Shown: positions 1 to 9,626 of the stretch, one piece after another | Position numbering within the stretch: position 1 is the first letter of the stretch | Layout of the letters: each line of letters starts with the position of its first letter | DNA from: Bidens hawaiensis | Lineage: Eukaryota > Streptophyta > Magnoliopsida > Asterales > Asteraceae | Reading direction: 5' to 3' | Assembly (NCBI GenBank): GCA_021521415.1 | Contig: JAIQDT010000059.1 | Span: 868,001-932,000 of the forward strand | DNA length: 64,000 bases | The notes under the pieces: generated by a model | What the model was told of the DNA's origin: nothing | Database searches by the model: none | What the model saw: the letters and a program-made list of their open reading frames with translations, nothing else | Program-made: the position numbers and the translations under genes

Positions 1-486
1 CGTGTACGTGCGTAACATTACACAGTATGATCTTAAAAGACGATGGTAACGCAATATCACCGGTCTACATAAGAGATCCTCTGGTCGAGTCACATTGTGA
101 TGATAGTGTGATGGATGAGTTATAAGCAGTTGCTTGTGGATAGCGCAACCCAGACAAACGGTCGGGGTACTTACTTTTCAGGGGCACAAAAAGTTATATA
201 TATATATATATATATATTAAATTTCTTTATAGAATAGAAATAAATCTTAAAACCCTAATTACATATTTTTCGCCCAATTTTTGTGTTCCCATAATCCATT
301 TGTGGTATTGGGCCCAAACTAATTAAAAAAAATAAAATTAAAAAGATAATAATCAATAAACCGATGAAATTTAATAGCCCTATTGAAGTTTTAAAGCATT
401 TGAACGAGACCCGAGGAAATTTCCCAAATGCAAGTATTTTATATAGAATATTGTTAACTATTCCAGTCACAGTGGCAACCGCATAG
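1..486. other. AT-rich intergenic DNA with a (TA)n microsatellite
   Basis: No coding similarity is recognisable. A pure TA run lies at about 195-218. The rest is AT-rich and unassigned. Confidence 0.6.
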
Positions 487-723
487 AGAAGTTTTTAAAA
501 GTTGAAGTTATTAAAATCTTATTTACGATCCACAATGTCCCAAGAAAGACTTAATGGATTGGCGATGATAGCCATCAAGAGCGAAATCCTAGATAATATA
601 CACTACGAAGAGGTGATCAAACAATTTATTGTCAAGAATACTAGGAGAGCTTCACAAATCATCGATCAGGCATTAGCTATTATTGTATTTGAGTTTATTA
701 CTATGCTCTGCCTAGGTATTTGA
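487..723 (+). pseudogene. hAT transposase C-terminal fragment
   Basis: The reading frame contains SYLRSTMSQERLNGLAM followed by an acidic/hydrophobic helix. This is the conserved hAT C-terminal dimerisation block of plant hAT and MYM-type zinc-finger transposase proteins. In an intact transposase it mediates dimerisation and closes the RNase H-like catalytic fold. Only about 60 residues are recognisable. The zinc finger, the catalytic DDE residues and the rest of the 600-800 residue protein are absent, and the frame ends after an unrelated hydrophobic tail. This is a dead fragment, not a gene. The family call comes from motif recognition; the boundaries are approximate. Confidence 0.7.
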
Positions 724-1418
724 ATTCTCGGAGACAGCTCTAGTTACAAGATGTGACAGCTCATTTCCAACTACGATCGGATCTTGTAGATCATATTGAC
801 TCTCTAAATCTAGCGTACCTCGACAACGAGTAGTATTTTTATTTTCTTATTTTTTTCTAAATTTTTTTTAGTTTGTAATTTGTAATCTTTATTTTTATTT
901 ATATAATGAAAGTTCTTATTTATGTATAATTTTTAATTAAAAATTAAATTTTTTAGGGTAGTTGGGATACACCACTGCCAGCCTTAGGATAATCCAAGAT
1001 ATTTCAGGGTAAAATTAATGTGACAGTGCATTATTTGTCAGTGTTTAAGATACTTTAGGTACCGCACCATCCACCCTAACAAGCAAATGGCTTTTGAACG
1101 CTAGTTGTACGAGTATGTGGGTTTTTAAGGCTATCTACGTTGGGTTATTTATGGGTGCACCTTTCTCATATGTGTGTGATATGTGTGAAGGGTTAATTTG
1201 TAATAGCTCGTAACTGAAATGGTTAAATGTGAATAATCGTGAAGCACAAGGTTATGAATCAAATAAAGAGATTAAAAACAAAAGAAAATAAAGGTTAAAG
1301 ATAAAATTAAATACACCTATCACCTGGAATCCAAAATTTACGAAGAATTCATTAGGATTAAGACGAAGAATAAAGGGTTAATCCAAATAGTTCATAAAAA
1401 TGGTTTCCTTACTGGTAA
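724..1418. other. Intergenic, nothing recognised
   Basis: AT-rich sequence with T- and A-tracts around 840-960. No convincing ORF, RNA gene or repeat ends were seen. Confidence 0.5.
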
Positions 1419-1794
1419 AGGTGTACAAAACCGGTTTTAAACCCAAACCGAACCGGTTTATAAACCGAACTGGTAGAGGTAGTCAACGGCTGGTCAAAAC
1501 CAGTTTGACTCAAACCGGTTCGGTTTACAAACTGGTTTAGACACAATATAAACCTGCCTAGTCACGTAGGTTCGGTTCGGTTTATAAACCGGTTTTAACC
1601 GGTTAAAACCGGTTTTAGACGGTTTTAAACCGTTTTTCCTCAAACCGGTCTGGTAGATCTTAAGAGGAACCGGTCCTGAAACTGGTGGTCTGGCTCGGTC
1701 TGGGAACCGGTTTGGGTGAAACCGGTTTTAGACCCAAACCGGTTCGGTTCGGTTTGCCTAAAACTGGTCCCAAACCAATTCTTTTTGTACATCT
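1419..1794. mobile_element. hAT-like MITE rich in ACCGGTTT
   Basis: The left end AGGTGTACAAAAC (1419-1431) is the near-perfect inverse of the right end TTTTTGTACATCT (1782-1794). The interior is packed with ACCGGTTT/AAACCGGT words in both orientations, so most of it can fold on itself. Plant hAT MITEs often begin with a GGTGTNCAAAA-type terminus followed by AACCGG-rich sequence. No clear 8-bp target duplication could be identified. GGGTT/ACCGG-rich sequence continues to about 2080. Open frames across it on both strands arise from its low complexity and are not genes. Confidence 0.6.
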
Positions 1795-2785
1795 CTACTT
1801 CCCGGTTAGTCTTCGTGTTAACCGGATGGGCCTCAAGCCCAATTTTTTCCCATTGGTTTTTATCCATTTCTGTGGGCTTGTTCTTCCGAGAAAGTGTGGC
1901 CATTTACTTATCTTCAAATATCGCCTCTTTTGACTAGAGTTGCATCCACAAACCGGGTAATTTTAGAAATCGGAACTGGGTAAAAGCGTTTCGAGTATAA
2001 TCACCAAAAGTCAACAATCGGGTTGGGTAAGAACCGGTTTCAAGTATGGTTGGGTTTTTGACCAAGTTTGCCGGGTTTTTATGTTACCCTATTCCCGGAT
2101 ATTGATCCATTTGTTGAAGTACCCTTATTAGTGTATCTCGAGTGGCTCTCGTCCCCTCGTAATAGGAACCCATAGTGGCTGCCAATTAATTAGTGGTTAA
2201 AAATTATTAGTTAGCTGGAAGTTAGTATTTGGGAAGTCAGTATTTGGTTCTTTTTTTTTAATACGTTCTTAAAGTATTCTATTTATTTTACCTTTTTATT
2301 TATTATTCATGTTAGAAACCTTAAGTAACAAGCTTTATGTTAATGGTCCCATCTATCTACATGCCAGTGACTTGCAATTTTACTATCGTAACAAAAAATC
2401 AAAAGAACTGAAAAGTGAACACTACAGTATTTGAGATAAGTCTTTCACTCTTTCTTTGCAAGCAAACAAATAAAACTGGTTTTGTAAATAGTACTTGCAA
2501 AAAATCTTCTTTTAGTGAAATCCTAGCCGCCCAATGAGATAGGTGTAACTCTTTTCTTCTTACTTGGATTTCAAATTATGTGTGTGAATAATTATATGTA
2601 GGGCATGTGTAACACAAACATGCTTTCGAAGTTTAGGAGGATTTAAAAGTAAGTTATGACAAAGTGGATGGGTCTATTGTGTTTAACTACTAAAAGAAAA
2701 TTAATTCCATGTCTTAAAATGGTAGTCATGTCTCTATTTATCACAAATTAAGCACCTTATATAAACAAGGAAAAGTTAAAATATA
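1795..2785. other. Intergenic, nothing recognised
   Basis: Degraded ACCGGTT-like sequence to about 2080, then AT-rich DNA with no identifiable gene or repeat boundary. Confidence 0.5.
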
Positions 2786-2789
2786 AAGA

Positions 2790-3385
2790 AAGACAAAAAT
2801 GAGAATTTTGAGAAGGATTTATGGTCACATAAAAAACCTTAAAAAAATTTCAAAAAATTAATAAAAAAATCATTACTCAAAATATAAATAAAAAAAATAA
2901 AAATGTTTCCCTCATCATTCTCGTTCCAAAAAAAAAACACAAAAAGACACAATGCAGAGACAAAAGACACAATGACAAGAATGAACAAAAGACAAAATTA
3001 TAACTAAAAAAACATAATAATTCGCAAAATATAACACAATGCCGAACAAAATATAACACAATGTTGACAAATATAACACAATATCAAGAAAAAAATACAC
3101 AATGTCAAGAAAAAAGACACAATCAATGACGAAAATAAATACAAAACACAATGATAAACAAAAAGACACAATGGTCTTTTTCACTCAACATTGTGTCTTT
3201 TTTTGAGTTTTTTTTAAGAACGAGTAAGATGGTTGAAACATTTTTGTGTTTTTACATTTTTTATTTTTTTATTAAATTTTGAGTTAAGATTTTTTATTTA
3301 TTTTTTTTTTAATTTTTTCGAAAGATTTTTTTGTATGGCTATAAATTATTTTCATCCTTCTCATTTTTGTCTCATTTTGTAAAAT
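2790..3385. mobile_element. Foldback element with internal ACACAATG minisatellite
   Basis: The left flank (GACAAAAATGAGAA... from about 2796) reappears as its inverse at the right (...CATCCTTCTCATTTTTGTC to about 3372), giving degenerate long terminal inverted repeats of well over 100 bp. The centre (2935-3175) is an array of irregular 10-18 bp units ending in ACACAATG, and the first inverse unit (CATTGTGTC) lies at 3190. Long inverted repeats around a variable tandem core are typical of foldback or Mutator-like MITEs. The two hydrophobic minus-strand ORFs across it are translations of the tandem array and are not genes. Confidence 0.55.
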
Positions 3386-4099
3386 AACTTAGACCGGTAT
3401 AAACAATTTGTTGCTATGGTGCAATTATTAACTTGTTGGCTTTTTCTACATCAAAATCAAATTCAAACACTTTTTTAAAACTATTTTTTAATGAGTCATA
3501 AATCATTAAGTACTTTTAACAAAAAAAAATAACAATAATAAGCAATCTCAAACTCCCTCTAAACCTCATATAAAAATAACCAATTGGGGATGTCTGCTGT
3601 TGTTGTTGTAACATGTGCATCTATTGTTTGATCGGACAAGGGGGGGGGGGGACAGATTGTAAATATAAAAAACGTGTCTATGATCGGACAATGGTAAAAC
3701 AACACTAAAATCGATCATCTCCATCTAACCAGTTGTGTTACCATCCTCACTTCGCTTCCGTCGACCAGAGATAGAGAGAGGAGTCAACACAACATACATA
3801 AACACAAGAGCTGGGGACGAATCCACCGTTGCCTGTGGTGGCAACGGTAATACAAAATCCATGTTGGAGGTCGTCTTTTCTTCTTTGTTTGATGTATGTC
3901 TTCTTTTAAGTTTTTGCTTATTTCCTTTCTTTTTTGTTAACTAGCTACGATTACCAGTTTTATCATCAATCACGAATCCGGTATGGATTTCAATTATTCT
4001 TCATCGATTGCTTAGTTTAGTCTGTTGTACAGTACATGTTACAAACAGTTTACTCAGTTGACTTTTGTTAAATTACACTTTGCTTACACTGAATATTAT
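3386..4099. other. Intergenic with a G-tract
   Basis: No gene was recognised. A G-run lies at about 3641-3651. A 69-codon open frame at 3735-3944 has no recognisable domain; it could be debris of the 5' part of the neprosin gene whose exon fragment follows. Confidence 0.4.
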
Positions 4100-4286
4100 T
4101 TGGCATATGCAGTTGCACATGTGGAAGGAGAGTCTAATGGAGCAAAAGCAACTATGAATGTTTGGGACCCTCAAATACAACAGTCTAAAGATTTTAGCTT
4201 TTCACAAATACAGTTATTGTTGGGGTGGGGGGGGGGGGGGGGTCGTTTGCTTTAGATCTCAACACCATTGAAGCGGATTGACAGGT
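4100..4286 (+). pseudogene. Neprosin-domain (DUF239) gene fragment
   Basis: The frame reads YAVAHVEG, then GAKATMNVWDPQIQQ and FSFSQIQLLLG. After a G homopolymer (4226-4242) it continues in another frame as LNTIEAD-stop-Q. In order these match the conserved Y-A-V, GAKA-INVW-P, FSLSQ-W-L-GG and DLNSIEAGWQ blocks of the plant neprosin C-terminal domain, a secreted glutamic peptidase fold. The exon would end at CAG|GTACAT (4286/4287), a plausible donor. Damage: the G-run has expanded and shifted the frame, and the Trp codon of the GWQ motif is TGA. No other neprosin exon was found nearby, so this is a relic, probably carried or stranded by transposition. Confidence 0.65.
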
Positions 4287-4552
4287 ACATTTATAATTTT
4301 CTGCACACTCATAGGAAGGTTGTCAACTTAATGTTTATTGATTTGTTAACCCCTAAAAGTAAATGTTGATATTCATGTGATGTATTTGAAGGTTTAATCA
4401 AGTAATTTCTTGCTTTTCTTCGTTCAATGGTTGGATTGCTACATGGCAAGGTTGCTCGAACTGTTGAGGATTTATAATTTACAAGGTCCAAAATCCATAC
4501 TTGCTTCATAGTAGATGCAGACTTATAAACAATTTTCATTCATTGGTTAATT
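4287..4552. other. Intergenic, nothing recognised
   Basis: Sequence between the neprosin pseudo-exon and the SINE target duplication. No coding signal was seen. Confidence 0.4.
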
Positions 4553-4568
4553 TTCACTTGGAATTTCA

Positions 4569-4954
4569 TCATCATCATCATCGTACTCAGTATATCCCAC
4601 CAATAGCAATGCTATGGTAGGGTCTGAGGAGGGTAAGATGTAGACAGCCTTACCTCTATCCCATAGGGATAGAGAGGCTGCTTCCGGTGAGACCCCCGGC
4701 TCGATAGTAGTTTTGAATCAAGCCTTGGACATAAGACACATAACACTCAATCATCGGGACACCGGCTGATTGGTGCATGTGCCCTTGTCTTTCGGCTATC
4801 AACGCCACCACATGATGCCTGATTAACCTTCCGCCACTTTTAACGTTATTTTCACGTGATTAGTAAAATAACGTCAAAATTAGTGCAATTTTACTTTTGC
4901 CCTCCCAAGGGTTCACACATATATACATTATATGTGCGCACCGCAAGCAGGGCG
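4569..4954 (-). mobile_element. Plant SINE with 16-bp target duplication
   Basis: The sequence TTCACTTGGAATTTCA occurs exactly at 4553-4568 and again at 4955-4970, a perfect 16-bp direct repeat flanking the element. On the minus strand the element ends in a GAT-rich tail (the plus strand begins ATCATCATCATC at about 4568). Its body contains AGGTAAGGCTGTCTACATC and GACCCTACC words that I recognise from a very common plant tRNA-type SINE family. A long duplication plus a simple-repeat tail is the signature of LINE-mediated target-primed reverse transcription. At about 386 bp it is long for a SINE. A clean Pol III box A/B pair was not confirmed by eye. Confidence 0.8.
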
Positions 4955-4970
4955 TTCACTTGGAATTTCA

Positions 4971-5153
4971 GTCTGCAGGAAATACTTCAAATGTGCATGC
5001 TAACAAGGTATGAAAATGCTGGTCTTTTGTATGGCAGAGATAATTATATGGGTTATAACAGTGAATGGTAATTTTACATAGGTTGATTTTGGCCTGTTTG
5101 TTGGAAAGTAAAATAAGTCATTTTGAAAGCATGGATTAATGAGAAATTACCTA
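4971..5153. other. Intergenic, nothing recognised
   Basis: Short AT-rich stretch between the SINE and the interleaved inverted repeats. Confidence 0.4.
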
Positions 5154-5460
5154 AAATTTTAGCTGCATCCATTATCTGTTATTAAATACTAAAGTACTAG
5201 ATATAAGTCATAATATTACACAAAAAATATGAGAAGTTAAACTTATAATATACAGCATGCATTTAATAATTTAATTATTAAAAGAAGTTTACCATCTTCT
5301 TCAATAATATAATGGATGCAGCTAAAATTTATTAAGCTTATTGTTGTTACTCAGTTTATGAAAAAAAAAAAAAACATTTATGTTTGTTGCAGATTGTGGT
5401 GAACCAAAATTTTAGTGATTTAACTTCTCATATGTTTTGTGTAATGTTATGATTTATATC
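5154..5460. repeat. Two interleaved inverted repeats (A-B-A'-B')
   Basis: A 22-bp sequence at 5154-5175 is perfectly inverted at 5309-5330. A 42-bp sequence at 5200-5241 is inverted with only a few mismatches at 5419-5460. The arms alternate (A, B, A', B') instead of nesting, so a simple hairpin cannot satisfy both. It may be a rearranged MITE or two overlapping MITE insertions. No target duplication was identified. Confidence 0.7.
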
Positions 5461-6149
5461 TCTCTTTAGTGTTTCGATTCTTTATCGGGTATATATCTAT
5501 ATTTAATAGCTTTATATCTACTCCTATCATCTTATACTTCGTCATGTTTGTGTAACCTTTCTGTAAACAGATGCCAACGATAATCCTACGACTACTGAAA
5601 ATTAGGCAAAAAATGCAGAACCGCAGATGACTCATCTTCCTCCAACAACGCCTTACCCAAAAACTACAACATCAAAGAGGTCGTATTCAGATTCACCAGG
5701 TATAATTACATATCTAACTCATGTAACACATGCATGAATATTGACAATGGTTTTGGGTCAGTTAAGAAAATGAACTCATTCATATATGACCTCTAACTTG
5801 AACCATTTCTATCCAGATACAAGCCAATTAAGGACAAAAACGAAAGAATAAACGGGGACATGAAGCAACCACTTCTTTCGACATTGGAGCATCAACTTTT
5901 TAACTTTATGCAAAAAGTATCTATCTTGAACCTACAACCACTTCCATTTTATAATGGAAATGCAAACTGCAAAGACCCAAGGTCAAGACGCAACCAAGTT
6001 TTGTATATTGTAAAAATAACACTGCTAAGATGTAGCTGCAGATGTTTTTGTTCAGTGCAGCATCACAAGAGTAACATTTCAGTGAATATTGTAGTGTAAT
6101 AAACATGTTCGGTGAATTTTAACAATTGTCTATGGTGTTTAGTCATCTT
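5461..6149. other. Intergenic with possible exon-like debris
   Basis: A segment at about 5571-5700 sits between CTGTAAACAG and CCAG|GTATAA, so it resembles an exon, but its frame is stopped and encodes only a Pro/Thr/Ser-rich stretch. A second open stretch at 5860-6099 has no recognisable domain. No function is assigned. Confidence 0.2.
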
Positions 6150-6410
6150 AACTCTTCATACGAACTTGCTATCTCAACTTATCTTACAATACAGGTCCGA
6201 AACCTGAGTTAAGTTAAATAAATGTTATCTGTTATAAATAAATGTTATGAGTTATCGAACTTGTTATGAGTTAAGTTATCGAACTTGCTATCTTAACTCT
6301 TCATACGAACTTGCTATCTCAACTTCAAAAAACTAGTTGTATAACAAAACTAGAAACAAAATGTTGATATTTGTTATAAATAAATGTTATGAGTTAAGTT
6401 ATCGAATCAT
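6150..6410. repeat. Irregular tandem repeats (GAACTTGCTATCT / ATAAATGTTATGAG units)
   Basis: The words GAACTTGCTATCTCAACTT and ATAAATAAATGTTATGAG recur three or four times each in mixed order (for example at about 6162, 6228, 6243, 6289, 6307 and 6376). This indicates local duplication. There is no coding potential. Confidence 0.6.
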
Positions 6411-6795
6411 GCCCAAGCCAAAAAACAAAACAGTGATAGATCTGTAAATAACCTAAATCTAATTCTGTGATCAAAATCAACTAATTCATCAAGCGTCGTC
6501 CAATAATCTGATGCCTATTTCCAATACCTAACTAATAAACGAATGACACGTAAACTAATAAGCTTAATACATCGTCTCCTTCGTAATTTTAAATAGCAAA
6601 TAATTAACCTACAAATTGCGTCTGTCTTTAATTGATAAATAACCCTTGCAATTTGAAACTTTCATTGATTGCGATTGCTACAGTTACGTTTAAAATTATA
6701 AAAGAAATAAAAAAAAAGCATTTATGCATTTATGTTCAACGAAAAGAATATACGCCCAAAAAATGTCACTGGATATGTATTTCTCTTTTGGACAT
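6411..6795. other. Intergenic, nothing recognised
   Basis: AT-rich flank of the candidate Tat LTR. An 83-codon open frame starting at 6632 runs across the proposed LTR edge and has no recognisable domain. Confidence 0.35.
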
Positions 6796-7247
6796 TGTAT
6801 CCAACTTTATCGATGTTGAACCTATTCCGGGTGAACGGGGAAGGTTCCTAACAATCACTAGAATGGAGATCAAAGATGAGTAAATAGTGTTTTTGTATTG
6901 ATTGTGGATGTGTTACAATGTTAATCCCCCCTCTATTTATAGGAGGAGATGTTCATACATATTATCTATTGGTTTATCTACTCTGGTTACGCCCTTTGGT
7001 CCGGTCTTCTTTCCTTCGGGCCTTGCTGGTTCGAAGATCTTTACCTTCTGGCTCTTGTCTCCTAATCCCGGATCACGCGTGCCTTGGGCCACCCATTAGA
7101 TCGGACGTGACATACGGAGTTTTCCCTCGCAAATGGTTTCCCTCCAAACCGTTCTTCTAGAATCTCTTGTGTTATTAAGCCTGTCTTTATTGGGCTTCGT
7201 TTGGATTATTGGGCTGGGGCCTACCCATCTCATGGGTAGGCTCTTCA
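6796..7247 (-). repeat. Candidate 3' LTR of the Tat-type gypsy element
   Basis: The Tat-type element reads on the minus strand. This segment lies beyond its antisense ORF, directly past a G-tract, where a 3' LTR should be. On the minus strand it would begin TGAAGAG (from 7247) and could end ...TACA (6796). It carries a minus-strand TATA box CCTATAAATAG at 6933-6943. Near the start is a perfect 10-bp hairpin (GCCTACCCAT / ATGGGTAGGC, 7219-7241). The matching 5' LTR is not in the window, so the left edge and any target duplication (GACAT would be the left copy) cannot be verified. Confidence 0.45.
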
Positions 7248-7250
7248 AGT

Positions 7251-7272
7251 CCCCCCCCCCCCCCCCCCCCCC
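7251..7272 (-). repeat. G22 tract, probable polypurine tract of the Tat element
   Basis: Twenty-two C residues on the plus strand, that is G22 on the element's sense strand, lie three bases from the proposed LTR start. The position fits a plus-strand primer (PPT), probably lengthened by slippage. Confidence 0.45.
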
Positions 7273-7585
7273 GCAGTCTGTTGTTCTCGTTATTTATGAC
7301 GAGGACAATAGACTCACATTGTTCTTTCCGGCCTTTTCTTGATTGTGCTTAAATTGGGCTTTTTCTCTTATCGACCTACTTGTAATGCTTCTATGTTATT
7401 TTCTTTTTTGGCCCACTTGAAGGATCCGGCCCAATCACTTTTGATTTTGACAGTTGTATGTTCCCCATGTTAATAATTAACCATCCTTCCTTGTCACTTC
7501 ACCATAATTGCTCTTCCCCTTTCCGATAGCTTCTTCGGCGTTCTCTTCTTTGCACATGTTTGTCATCTTCTTTCTTTGCTTCATT

Positions 7586-9626
7586 ATGAGTCGCGACGGT
7601 CGTTCCACCATAACCTCTACCATGTCCTCTGTCAAAATGGCCTCCTTATGTTCAATTTATCATATTCCCCTTTCCTTGTCTCCTACCCTTCCTGGTCTAG
7701 GAGAGGCAGCTTGCAGTCGCCCTGGCTTTATTGCTTTGTATGCGAAAAACTTTGAGTTTTCAAATATTCATTACCCTTTGACTGAGTTCAAATTAGCTTT
7801 GTTGAAACATCATCGAGTGTGCTTCTCCCAGGTTCATCCTTTAGGGTTTCTTCGTGTGACCCATTTCAAAGTTGCTTGTCGCGCTCTCGGTGGAGATGCT
7901 TCGGTTACCTTGTTCCATCGATTTTATCGTTTGAAGGCGGATGGTGACTAGTTCACTTTCGAACGACGGGCCAGTGGTAAGCATCCCCCATGTGTGTCTC
8001 ATATTCCTTCTGGGTTCTACCCTCGAGAATGGAGGGATGATTTTTTCTTTGTTTTTGCCTCTTTTGCCCCCGGTCTCACTCGCCGTCGTCACATTGGTTC
8101 CCACGTCGATGATCCTGCCCCCTTGTTTTCCTACTAGTCATGATTCGCTTTAAAAATTGTTGATTCAAAATCCAACTGAGGCCGCTACTTATCCCGAACC
8201 GTTGCTGTACATGGCGGGGCTCAGTCAGATTTGGTCGGATCGTTGACTCGCCCAACTATGTTTGACGGGGACCGAGGTTGGTGACCTTATGCCTCCTTTT
8301 TTATTTGTATTTTCTTTTACTCGTGCTTAATGTCTTTAACTTTTCTTTGTTGTTCCTTTTCAGAGATGGACTTGATGGAGATCCTTCAGAAACGTCCCTT
8401 GAAAAGTGCTGAATTTGTGACTCTCCCGGCGTCTGCTAATGCTTCTACCCGACCGCTCGCACTGTTGATGCCTCTTCCGACTCCGTTGTTCCTAGTTTTT
8501 CATCTGTGGTTGTCCAAGATACTCTGAAACGCAAGAATGTTGCATCTGATCTGTTTGACTCCTCTATGAATAGTCACCTACGTAATTCCAAGCGTACTTA
8601 TCTGGGTTCTGCTGGTCAAGGTTCTTCCACTGCCCATGAGGTTATTGATGTGGATGATGATTTTTCCTTCAAGGTTTCTGATGTTACTTCTAACCCAGTC
8701 GTTGTTCTTACTTCGGTGGATAAATGTCCTGTTGCTTCTGAGGCTGATCCCAAAGGTAAAGCTCCCCTTACTCCTGAAGCTCCCTTGAATCCCTCATCTG
8801 GTGGTCTGCCCCCGCTGATCTATTCATCCCTAAATGGTCTCTGACGGTTAATTCCTCCGTGAATACCCCCCACCTTGCTCACGAGTTCTTGACATGTGTT
8901 GTTCCCCCCGTTGATTATGCTCATGTTCAAGCCATGCTACCAGATAGTTTGGTTGAGGAGTTTGGTACGTACCTGTATCGAACCTTGGTGCTAGGTTCTT
9001 CCCTTCATCAGGCCTTCGTGGATACTAATGTGGCTTATCACAACAGTTAAGAGGAGGTTGCAATTTTAAAGAAATCCCGAAGGCTATACTCGACGGGTCA
9101 TGGAGATGAGGAAAAGGGTTACATTAGCCGAAGAGCAAAGTTTGGAGGTTCCTTGGCTGAAGGCTGCACTGGAGTCTTCGAAAGAGCAGATTTCCAATTT
9201 AACTGCTGATCTCAAGCTTGCCCAAGAGAAGATTGTGGATTTTGATGTTGTTCGGTCTTCCCTCTTGAAGCTCAAGCTAAAATTTCTAAGGTTTGCTTCC
9301 CCTCCTTCCTCTTATTCTCTTCACCTTTTTTTGTAACTTTACATTATGTACCTTTTGTAGCTTGAAGAGACTCCCTCTCTTGTGAGGATTCATGAGTTGG
9401 AAAATTTACTGGATCGTGAACGTTCCGAACATAAATCCACTGTGGAGCAGTTAGAGGTTGCCAGAAGTCAGGAGGAATAAAAGGTTGATGGTTTTTCCAA
9501 GGAGGTTGAGTGGCTGAGAGGGGAATGTTCCCACTTGCAGGGGGTCGTCACGAAACACGAAGGGGATCGGAAGTGGATCGTTTCTTAAGGCTTTCGACAG
9601 GTATATGACAGGGCTTTAGGTTGCAG
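7586..9626 (+). pseudogene. Antisense ORF of the Tat element, N-terminal part (Transposase_28-like)
   Basis: The likely start is the ATG at 7586 (MSRDGRS). The frame then reads YPLTEFKLALLKHH, FSQVHPLGFLRVTHFKVACRAL and FHRFYRLKADGD. This is the domain annotated in plants as a putative gypsy-type transposon protein (Transposase_28/PMD-like). It continues after a TGG-to-TAG stop (7949-7951) as FTFERRASGKH. Two introns look plausible: one ending ...TCCTTTTCAG near 8363, the other between about 9290 and 9360 ending TTTTGTAG. A Ser/Thr-rich segment (8506-8844) and a coiled-coil part (9100-9480) follow, with several frameshifts and stops. At 9626 the ORF is split by the Tekay-like insertion and resumes at 33785. 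It runs opposite to the Tat pol at 34.3-35.6 kb, as known for antisense extra ORFs of Tat elements. Its function is unknown. Confidence 0.7.

Noticed and set aside
2877..3184. Two hydrophobic minus-strand ORFs (60 and 89 codons) that look like membrane peptides
   Set aside because: They translate the ACACAATG tandem array; composition and periodicity come from the repeat, and there is no start context or homologue.
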